From Chloroflexota bacterium (GTDB taxonomy: Bacteria > Chloroflexota > Dehalococcoidia > Lucifugimonadales > Australimonadaceae), in contig JAPOOH010000107.1 of assembly GCA_026713505.1 (NCBI GenBank), forward strand, positions 1 to 13,613: DNA of 13,613 bases, in the 5' to 3' direction. This document shows, one piece after another, positions 6,617-12,668 of the stretch. The position numbers were made by a program, and so were the translations under genes. Under the pieces are notes generated by a model. The model saw only the letters and a program-made list of their open reading frames with translations, had not been told where the DNA came from and searched no databases. Within the stretch, counting starts at the first letter, position 1. Every line of letters starts with the position of its first letter.

Positions 6617-7921
6617 CTACGCCTCGGCCAGCCGCATGGGCATGTACCGCGCCGAGACCTCCCGCTCCCGCAGCGTCCACGCCAGGAAGGACGCTCCGGC
6701 CAGCAGCACGACCGATACCACCCAGACCGGATCGTAGGAGCCGAAGTAGTCGAAGGTGAGCCCCGCCGCGAGCACGGCAAGCGCTCCGGCGCACATGTGC
6801 ACCATCGTCAGCATCCCGGTGATGGAGCCGACGTTGCGGACGCCGTACACCTCCGCTGTCAAAGCGCTAGTCTGTGGCACGGTCGCGAGCCACGAGCCGC
6901 CCGCCACAACTGCGAATACCCACAGACCCGTGGTGCCCGGCATCACCAGCAGCGCCAGGAAACCCAGTCCGCGGACCGCGTAAATGACGGTGAGCGAGTT
7001 CTTCCGCTGGACGCGGTCCGATATGAAGATGCCCATGACGAGCACGCTCGACATGTTCGCGAAGCTGAGCAACCCGAACGCGAGTGCCGCTGTCTTCTCG
7101 TTGATGCCCTCCGTCTTTGCGAACGACACGAAGTGCACAGCGATGATCGCCGTCGTGATGCCGCAGACGACGTAGGTGAGCGTGAGCTGCCACATCGGAG
7201 CGGACCGGTACGCCTGCCGCCAGTGGGACACGGCGAGCGGGCCGTCGAATATCTGCGGTCGCTGCGGGCCGCCCGTCATGGCGGCGGTGTCGCCGTCCGG
7301 CCGTAAGCCCATCGCCGCCGGTCGGTTGCGGACGACCACGAGCAGGAGCGGCAGCACGAGCACAAGCATGATCCCAGCGATGACGGCGAGCGCGACACGC
7401 CAGTTTGCGAGGTCCAGCAGGTAGGCCGCGAACGGGATGAGCAGCATCGCGCCGCCGGAGCCTCCGGCGGTGATGATGCTTAACGCCGCGCCGCGTTTGC
7501 GCACGAACCAACGCGCGATGAGCGGCGTGATGGGCGTGAACATCGCTCCAGCGTTGGCGAACGACGCGAACGTGGCGTAGAAGAACGCCAGCACCCAGAT
7601 ATTGAACGAGAGCGTCATCGCTATCGCGCTCAGGCCGAGCACGCCGATGCTCACGCAGCCGACCACGCGGGCGCCGTACCGGTCCGCCAGACCCCCCACC
7701 ACCGGCTGCGCCACGCCGTTCACCATCCATCCAACGAACGCCACCGTGGAGAGGAACGAGATTGATACGCCGAACTCCTCCCTCCACGACGGCAGGAACA
7801 GCCCGTAGCTCTGGCGGAAGCCGATGGAGACGAACACCATGAAGAAAACGGCGGCCACGATGTACCAGCCGTAGAAGATGCCGCCCTGCCTCGCCGTCCT
7901 CGGCGCTCCGTCCGATGCCAC
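6617..7921 (-). CDS. MFS transporter (monocarboxylate-like)
   Basis: With the chosen GTG start the protein is 434 aa, a 12-helix major facilitator. The N-terminal helix is FYGWYIVAAVFFMVFVSIGF, followed by SYGLFLPSWREEFG and the loop GGLADRYGARVVG, a clear MFS A-motif. The central loop carries RNRPAAMGLRPDGD, characteristic of monocarboxylate-type MFS proteins. It resembles the + strand MFS gene in type but is not a close copy. An upstream in-frame GTG at 7957 would add 12 residues. I prefer 7921 because GGAGG (7929-7933) is 7 bases upstream of it and the extra residues (YNCEDVTGGAR) look non-coding and contain a -10-like TACAAT. A small membrane protein follows 3 bp after the stop. Substrate unknown. 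Confidence 0.85.
   Translation of the reverse strand: MASDGAPRTARQGGIFYGWYIVAAVFFMVFVSIGFRQSYGLFLPSWREEFGVSISFLSTVAFVGWMVNGVAQPVVGGLADRYGARVVGCVSIGVLGLSAIAMTLSFNIWVLAFFYATFASFANAGAMFTPITPLIARWFVRKRGAALSIITAGGSGGAMLLIPFAAYLLDLANWRVALAVIAGIMLVLVLPLLLVVVRNRPAAMGLRPDGDTAAMTGGPQRPQIFDGPLAVSHWRQAYRSAPMWQLTLTYVVCGITTAIIAVHFVSFAKTEGINEKTAALAFGLLSFANMSSVLVMGIFISDRVQRKNSLTVIYAVRGLGFLALLVMPGTTGLWVFAVVAGGSWLATVPQTSALTAEVYGVRNVGSITGMLTMVHMCAGALAVLAAGLTFDYFGSYDPVWVVSVVLLAGASFLAWTLREREVSARYMPMRLAEA
6622..6625 (-). promoter_or_regulatory. Ribosome-binding site of the 62-aa membrane protein
   Basis: GAGG on the minus strand lies 8 bases before the GTG start at 6613. It overlaps the last codons of the upstream MFS gene and supports translation of the small gene. 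Confidence 0.5.
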
Positions 7922-7928
7922 GCGTGCC

Positions 7929-7933
7929 CCTCC
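7929..7933 (-). promoter_or_regulatory. Ribosome-binding site deciding the MFS start
   Basis: GGAGG on the minus strand, 7 bases upstream of the GTG at 7921. It favours this start over the in-frame GTG at 7957. Confidence 0.65.
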
Positions 7934-7948
7934 CGTTACGTCCTCGCA

Positions 7949-7954
7949 ATTGTA
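7949..7954 (-). promoter_or_regulatory. Possible -10 box of the MFS gene
   Basis: TACAAT on the minus strand matches TATAAT at 5 of 6 positions. A weak -35-like CCGACC lies 17 bases further upstream (7972-7977). If used, transcription would begin near 7942, downstream of the alternative GTG, which agrees with the start at 7921. Confidence 0.35.
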
Positions 7955-7996
7955 CACGCCACCTCCACCCCGGTCGGCAGAACGGGCGGAGGTTCG

Positions 7997-9253
7997 CTAC
8001 AGCTCCAACCGCCTGTAGCGGGGCAGGGCTATGCTCGCGACGACGATGATCGCCAGCCCGCCGATGCCTCCGACGAGAAAGGCGTTGTCCACGCCGTACG
8101 CCTTGGAGATCGCGCCTGCGACCAGCCCCCAGAACGGCATCATGCCGATCTCCATCTGGTAAACGCCTATAACGCGGCCCCGCAGCTGGTCCGGTGTCAG
8201 CGATTGCACGACGGTCATATTCGTCGTCATCACCACCTGCACGAACATCTGTTGCAGCAGCAACGCGAGCATCGCCATCCACAGGACGTCCACCTGCGAT
8301 AGGACGATCACGCTGACCGCTGACAGCGCGAAAGCTATGGAGGCGAGCACCCCCTTCCTCCGGGCTGCGCTGAACAGGGCAAGCAGCGTCGTACCCAGGA
8401 ACCCCCCGAGGCCCATCGCCATCAGCAGCAACCCGAGGTACGTGCCGTCGTCATTCAGCAGTATCTCGGCGGAGTAGACGGGCAACTGGTTGAACACCAG
8501 AGCGAGCATTGTGGTGGACAACCCAAACGTCATGGCGACCGTGATGCGTGTCGTTGGGTCGCTGATGACGCGCGCGAAGCCTTCCTTGAGGCTCTGCAAC
8601 GGCGAGACCTCCCTGGCGCGCGCCCGGTCCGTTACGTAATACGGCGTCCGCATGCGGCTGAGCACCAACGCCGCCGCCAGGAAGAGGAAGCCCTGGATGA
8701 GGAAGTTGATGCCCGGACCGAAGAAGGCGATCACGAGTCCGCCGACGGCAGGGCCGACGGTCCGCATGAGGTTGAACGACATCGAGAGCATCGCCGTCGC
8801 GTTCATCAACGCCTCGCGCGGCACCGTGTTGGCGATGAGCACATGGCGTATGGGGTTGTTCCCCGCCCACAACAGCCCGAACAGCAGGGCGAACACGTAC
8901 AGGTGCCAGAGCTCGTGCAGGTCGTACAACAGCATGAATGCAAAGGCGAACACGAGCACCGTGACGAGCACCTGGTCCACCAGCAGCAGCTTCCGCCGGT
9001 CTACACGGTCCGCAATCACCCCCGCGAGCGGCGACAGCAGCAGGGGGAGCGTCCGCACGCCCACGACACCCGCGGTGTGCAGCGCGTCGCGGGTGAGGTC
9101 GTACGCCAGCCAGCCGAGCGTCACCTGCTGGAACCAGACACCTCCGGCCACGAGCGCCGTGGTGAACCAGAGGATGCGGAAGTCGGGGTACCGCATCGCC
9201 TGCCGGGACACCGCGCCCTGCGTTGCGGCTGTCTGGGGTTCTGGTGACTGCAT
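7997..9253 (-). CDS. MFS exporter of the EntS-like (MFS_3) type
   Basis: With the ATG at 9253 the protein is 418 aa and has 12 predicted helices. The N-terminal YPDFRILWFTTALVAGGVWF and GWLAYDLTRDAL segments, the loop GVIADRVDRRKLLLV (MFS A-motif) and the second-half segment LTPDQLRGRVIGVY are typical of the enterobactin-exporter-like MFS_3 family, which export siderophores, drugs or unknown metabolites. The open frame extends 61 codons further upstream to 9436. That extension is Pro/Arg-rich, lies in the intergenic gap and has no family resemblance, so I use 9253, where the conserved part begins. No good ribosome-binding site is visible there. A TATAGT hexamer on the minus strand at 9267-9272 could be a -10 element with a very short leader. 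The gene is 75 bp upstream of the next MFS start, so the two may be co-transcribed. Confidence 0.83.
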   Translation of the reverse strand: MQSPEPQTAATQGAVSRQAMRYPDFRILWFTTALVAGGVWFQQVTLGWLAYDLTRDALHTAGVVGVRTLPLLLSPLAGVIADRVDRRKLLLVDQVLVTVLVFAFAFMLLYDLHELWHLYVFALLFGLLWAGNNPIRHVLIANTVPREALMNATAMLSMSFNLMRTVGPAVGGLVIAFFGPGINFLIQGFLFLAAALVLSRMRTPYYVTDRARAREVSPLQSLKEGFARVISDPTTRITVAMTFGLSTTMLALVFNQLPVYSAEILLNDDGTYLGLLLMAMGLGGFLGTTLLALFSAARRKGVLASIAFALSAVSVIVLSQVDVLWMAMLALLLQQMFVQVVMTTNMTVVQSLTPDQLRGRVIGVYQMEIGMMPFWGLVAGAISKAYGVDNAFLVGGIGGLAIIVVASIALPRYRRLEL

Positions 9254-9448
9254 GGGAGGCCCGCTCACTATACGCCGTTGCGCTCTGCGTAGCTGATTGC
9301 CGGATAGGGGTGGGTGCGGAGAATGCCGCTTCGGGGGCAGGTCGGCTCCCGCTAGGACATTCGATCGGGAGGCTCCAAGAGCTATCCGTGGCAAGTGCAC
9401 CCGCGCTTGCAGGTACTCCGCAGTTTGCGACGGCATGGGAAGATTGCC
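9254..9448. other. 195-bp gap with a hairpin between LRR gene and MFS gene
   Basis: This gap holds no convincing gene. It has one good stem-loop at 9391-9410: GCAAGTGC, loop ACCC, GCGCTTGC. The stem is eight pairs including one G-U when read as + strand RNA and has one mismatch in minus-strand RNA. It begins 38 bp beyond the LRR stop codon, so it may mark the 3' end of that transcript, although no T-run follows. The remainder should contain the promoter of the EntS-like gene. Confidence 0.4.
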
Positions 9449-11191
9449 TTATGGCGAACAGAGCGGGAGGCCACCGAGGTCAGCAGTCATCACCCCCCGC
9501 AGCCTTCCTGGCACACAACCCTTCAACCGGTTGCCTCCTACTTCAAGAGTGTGCAGGTTGATGAGGTTGCCTAATTGGGCGGGTATCTCCCCGGTCAAAT
9601 CGTTACTGTCGAGATGGAGGGAACGCAGGTTGGACAGGTTGCCCAGCTCGGCGGGTATCTCCCCCTGCAGGGCATTATCTCCAAGATACAGTTCGTTCAG
9701 ATTAGCGAGGTTGCCCAGCTCACGGGGGATGCTCCCGCTCAAGTTGTTGCCACTCAGGTTCAATCTCCACAGCCTGGGAGCGTTGCCCAGTTCTGCCGGA
9801 ATACTGCCGCTCAACCTGTTGTCTGAGAGAGTCAGGATGTACAGATTAGGGAGACTGCCCAGCTCGCGGGGGATGCTGCCGCTCAAGTTATTGTGGTGCA
9901 GGGACAGTTCCCACAACCCGGAGAGACTGCCTAGCTCGCTTGGAATCTCTCCCTCCAGATCGTTCCAAGCCAGATACACGTCCACCAGGTATGGCAAGTT
10001 GCTCAACACCTCGCCAGGGATACTCCCGTTCAAACGGTTAGAGGGGAGATACAGCCCAGTGACACGCCCGCGGCGGTCGGTTCTGACACCTTGCCATTCT
10101 TCGAGTGGTTCGTCGCTCAACCAGTTTGTGCTGCTGACCCAGTTGGCCCCGTTCGTGGCCTCAAAGAACGCCACGAGGGTGGGCTTGTCTATCTCACAGA
10201 ACCGGAGACCGTCCACTTCCCAACGTCCGAATATGCCCTGCCAAATTCCCGGCGCGCAACCGCTCAATCCATTGCCCGAGAGTTCCAGGGACCACAGACC
10301 AGTGAGGTTACCCAAGGCCGGAGGTATCTCCCCGCGCAGGTCATTATCCCTGAGGTAAAGCGTGTGCAAGTTGACCAGGCGTCCCAACTCGCCGGGTATC
10401 CCTCCGCCAAGGTCGTTGTCGTTGAGTTTCAGTGCTTCAAGGGCGATGAGGTTGCTGAACGAGCGGGGAATGCTCCCACTCAAGCCGTTACCGGAAGCGT
10501 CCAGTGCGCGTAGATTGCTGAGGTTGCCGAACGATGAGGGGATGCCCCCACTCAGGTCGTTGCCCGAAATGTAGAGCCCGCGCAGGTTGCCGAGATCGCC
10601 CAATTCGCTGGGGATGTCCCCGCTCAAAGTGTTGCTGCTCAGGTTCAGCCACCTCAGGTTGGCGAGGTTCCCCAGTTCACCAGGGATGCCCCCGCTCAGC
10701 CGGTTGTTGTAGATGTACAGCTCCTGTAGATTGCTCAGGTTGCCCAGTTCGCTGGGAATTGCGCCCGTCAGTTCGTTGCTCTGAAGTCGCAGCCATTGGA
10801 GGCGGTCGAGCGTCCCCAACTGACGGGGAACCCCACCGCTCAAACCGTTCACCTGCAGATTCAACCCGATCACGCGTCCGTTGTCGTCACTCTCCACACC
10901 GTACCACTCGCCGATCGGCTCCTCGGTCAGCCAGTTGGTGTCGGTGACCCAGTTGGCTCCGTCAGTGGCCCCGTAGAGCGCTACCAGCGCAGGCCTGTCG
11001 TCTGGAATCGGTGTCGGCGTTGGTTGCGGTGTCGGAGTTGATATCGCTGTTGCTGTTGGAGTGGGCGTCGCGGTTGGCGACGGAACTGGAGTAGCGGTCG
11101 GGACAGGCGTCGCTTGGGAGCACGAAGCGAACGCGAGCGAAACCACTGTGATCAGTGCAATGGAGGATATGACGCGCATACCCAAGGACAT
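9449..11191 (-). CDS. Leucine-rich-repeat surface lipoprotein with duplicated cap-LRR module
   Basis: From the ATG at 11191 the protein is 580 aa. It has an N-terminal signal sequence (RVISSIALITVVSLAFASC) whose Cys24 can be lipidated (lipobox FASC, with an atypical Phe at -3). A Pro/Thr linker follows at about residues 25-63. Module 1 has a cap (ALVALYGATDGANW, TNWLTEEPIGEWYGV; about 66-100), nine repeats of about 24 aa of the form LxLxxNxLSGxIPxELGNLxNL, and an end cap with two Cys. Module 2 repeats this plan: a cap at about 336-370, eight repeats, and a C-terminal GCVPG...LC end. The repeats are the plant-like LRR class, probably a curved extracellular binding surface. The ATG at 11179 is an alternative start. 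The open frame upstream to 11335 overlaps the neighbouring gene and is not used. It lies downstream of, and on the same strand as, the TIMP-like gene. The ligand is unknown. Confidence 0.87.
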   Translation of the reverse strand: MSLGMRVISSIALITVVSLAFASCSQATPVPTATPVPSPTATPTPTATAISTPTPQPTPTPIPDDRPALVALYGATDGANWVTDTNWLTEEPIGEWYGVESDDNGRVIGLNLQVNGLSGGVPRQLGTLDRLQWLRLQSNELTGAIPSELGNLSNLQELYIYNNRLSGGIPGELGNLANLRWLNLSSNTLSGDIPSELGDLGNLRGLYISGNDLSGGIPSSFGNLSNLRALDASGNGLSGSIPRSFSNLIALEALKLNDNDLGGGIPGELGRLVNLHTLYLRDNDLRGEIPPALGNLTGLWSLELSGNGLSGCAPGIWQGIFGRWEVDGLRFCEIDKPTLVAFFEATNGANWVSSTNWLSDEPLEEWQGVRTDRRGRVTGLYLPSNRLNGSIPGEVLSNLPYLVDVYLAWNDLEGEIPSELGSLSGLWELSLHHNNLSGSIPRELGSLPNLYILTLSDNRLSGSIPAELGNAPRLWRLNLSGNNLSGSIPRELGNLANLNELYLGDNALQGEIPAELGNLSNLRSLHLDSNDLTGEIPAQLGNLINLHTLEVGGNRLKGCVPGRLRGVMTADLGGLPLCSP

Positions 11192-11219
11192 GATTCTCAA
11201 TGTGAGGGATGTGACCCGG

Positions 11220-11243
11220 TGTCGCGCCGCTTCACTCGCGACA
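11220..11243. repeat. Perfect 7-bp inverted repeat between the two surface-protein genes
   Basis: TGTCGCG (11220-11226) and CGCGACA (11237-11243) form a perfect stem with a 10-base loop. The element lies in the 62-bp gap between the TIMP-like stop codon and the LRR start, 28 bp before the latter. It could be an operator, an mRNA hairpin or a weak terminator. On the minus strand no T-run follows. Confidence 0.4.
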
Positions 11244-11253
11244 TTCCTGTTTT

Positions 11254-12516
11254 CTACCTCCGGCGTACCCGTGCATACGTCGCTATCGCGCCCATCGCAA
11301 GAACTGTCGTAGCAGCCGCCAAGGCAACAACCCATGCGCCTATTCCTCCCGCGTCCTCAAGTTCCGGCTCAGGCGTGGCCGTAGGCTTCGGCTGCGCCGT
11401 CTGCGTAGGCGATGGCTCAGCCGTTGCTGTAGGCGTCGGCTCGGCTGCTGGAGTTGGCCGTGACTCCTTCGCTGCTGTGGGCGTCGGTTCTGCTGTCGGT
11501 GTGGCTGCGGGTGTTGGCTCGCCCATCGACGACGGCTGCGACTCCGCAGTGGGCGTGAGCAATGCGGCAATCTCCGAAGCCTTGGCAAGCTCCCAAGGCA
11601 GAGGCGCGCTCGTGCCTGGTTGGGGAGGCTGTCCTTCGCTTAACTCATCGCGAGCTGCTTCCGACAGCCCTTCGGATTCGCTATACGTCCAGACCCTGAC
11701 GCCGTCGGTGGTATATCTCAAGTCGGCATGGACGAGAGATTCCGAGCCGATCAAGTACTCATAGCCCCCAGTATAGTCTGGAGGAGGGTGGCAGACTTCG
11801 GGTGGGGCCATGACCACCACGTACATGGTTTCATATGGAGGGCCCTTCCAGATCGTACTGACTTGGTAGCCGAGCGCATAGACGCATTGACCATCGGGGG
11901 TCTTCTTCGACGGGCCCTCGCGGAACTCCCGAATGAGGACGATCCTGCCTGCAAAGACAGCCGTGGGGTCATCCAGTGCTTCCGAAGCAGGTTCGCGTAA
12001 ATCCGCTGCGGCGGTGGGCGCCGGCGCAGCCCCTGAGTCGTCGGTCAACTCCCAAGGCAGAGGCGCGCTCGTGCCTGGTTCCGGGGCGCGGCCCTCTCCC
12101 AGTTCCTCGAGGAAAGCCTGGGCGTGCCTGAGTGGGCGTGTCGCGGTGCATATGCCATCAACCAGATAGGTAATCTCACCAGCATAGACAATGTACTCTT
12201 CGCCCAATGCGAAGCTACGCGAACAACTTGACCCCCCACTCACGACGTACACTGTTTCGTAAACGGGGCCCTTCCATATCATGCTGATAGTGAAACCGAA
12301 AGCGCGGCTATACGGATCATCCGGAAATTCTTGAACCAGAACGACCCTTCCGGCAAAGACCGCGTCACTCTGCTCCAACTCCTCGGATGGGGAACCTGGG
12401 GGCGCCACGCATAAGCAGGCGCGCGCCTGCTCCACGTTGCCCACCAACCAGAGGATGCTCAGCATCAGTGCAAGGCCGAATGCGCATAAGGAGGATGCCT
12501 GTAACCGTTGCGTCAT
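11254..12516 (-). CDS. Membrane-anchored TIMP/NTR-like protein with duplicated domain
   Basis: From the ATG at 12516 the protein is 420 aa. It has a signal peptide (LCAFGLALMLSILWLVGNVEQARA). Cleavage after ARA would leave Cys34-Leu-Cys36 at the mature N-terminus, followed by VAPP and SDAVFAGRVV. This is the CxC-start layout of tissue inhibitors of metalloproteinases. Domain 1 continues with WKGPVYETVYVV, SSCS, LGEEYIVYAG and GICTATRPL. Domain 2 (about 180-310) repeats AVFAGRIVL, STIWKGPPYETMYVV and GGYEYLIGSE but lacks the CxC start. Each domain ends in the same PGTSAPLPWEL segment. A Pro/Thr-rich linker (about 321-384) leads to a C-terminal membrane span (GAWVVALAAATTVLAMGAIATYA) and RVRRR, so the domains sit outside the cell. 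Whether it inhibits proteases is unproven. GGAG (12527-12530) is 10 bases before the ATG; the frame extends to 12579 without support. Confidence 0.82.
   Translation of the reverse strand: MTQRLQASSLCAFGLALMLSILWLVGNVEQARACLCVAPPGSPSEELEQSDAVFAGRVVLVQEFPDDPYSRAFGFTISMIWKGPVYETVYVVSGGSSCSRSFALGEEYIVYAGEITYLVDGICTATRPLRHAQAFLEELGEGRAPEPGTSAPLPWELTDDSGAAPAPTAAADLREPASEALDDPTAVFAGRIVLIREFREGPSKKTPDGQCVYALGYQVSTIWKGPPYETMYVVVMAPPEVCHPPPDYTGGYEYLIGSESLVHADLRYTTDGVRVWTYSESEGLSEAARDELSEGQPPQPGTSAPLPWELAKASEIAALLTPTAESQPSSMGEPTPAATPTAEPTPTAAKESRPTPAAEPTPTATAEPSPTQTAQPKPTATPEPELEDAGGIGAWVVALAAATTVLAMGAIATYARVRRR
11590..11621. repeat. 32-bp direct repeat, copy A (end of TIMP-like domain 2)
   Basis: This is identical over 32 bases to 12049-12080. 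Both copies encode the PGTSAPLPWEL-type segment that ends each TIMP-like domain. The flanking duplicated sequence is much more diverged. Confidence 0.8.
12049..12080. repeat. 32-bp direct repeat, copy B (end of TIMP-like domain 1)
   Basis: Exact partner of 11590-11621, in the same orientation and reading frame, 427 bp apart. Recombination between the copies would delete domain 2 while keeping the frame. Confidence 0.8.
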
Positions 12517-12601
12517 GCGCTCACATCTCCAAGGATTCCTCAATCCTACTATCGATCTCGAAGAGCGCGACTGGTCCATGCATCGGCGTCTTGCGGCCGA
12601 C

Positions 12602-12629
12602 TTGCCTTGCCATGGGCGGGGTCTATACT
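12602..12629 (+). promoter_or_regulatory. Sigma-70-type promoter of the amidohydrolase gene
   Basis: TTGCCT (12602-12607, 4 of 6 matches to TTGACA) and TATACT (12624-12629, 5 of 6 to TATAAT) are separated by 16 bases. The predicted start of transcription, near 12636, leaves a leader of about 33 bases containing the ribosome-binding site. Confidence 0.5.
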
Positions 12630-12654
12630 CCCCGCAGGAACGACGTCCATGCGT

Positions 12655-12666
12655 GGAGGAGGAAGG
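12655..12666 (+). promoter_or_regulatory. Strong ribosome-binding site of the amidohydrolase gene
   Basis: GGAGGAGGAAGG is a long purine-rich Shine-Dalgarno stretch. Its AGGAGG core (12657-12662) lies 6 bases before the ATG at 12669 and fixes this start. Confidence 0.75.
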
Positions 12667-12668
12667 CC

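Noticed and set aside
6404..7306. 300-codon + strand frame opposite the minus-strand MFS gene
   Set aside because: Its product is Arg/His/Asp-rich with no family resemblance. The opposite strand encodes a clear MFS protein and a small membrane protein.
9254..9436. 61-residue N-terminal extension of the EntS-like exporter
   Set aside because: It is Pro/Arg-rich with no signal or family resemblance. The conserved MFS part begins just after the ATG at 9253.
9297..10358. 353-codon + strand frame with repeated LPSSxGxLPL units
   Set aside because: The repetition is the antisense reading of the 72-bp LRR repeats. It has no independent start signal.
9500..10850. Regularly spaced repeats that could suggest a CRISPR or satellite array
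   Set aside because: The period of about 72 bp equals 24 codons, and the units vary in a codon-consistent way. They encode leucine-rich repeats.
11114..11764. 216-codon + strand frame rich in GVGSAVGV repeats
   Set aside because: It is the complement of the Pro/Thr linker of the TIMP-like gene. Low-complexity linkers often leave open antisense frames.
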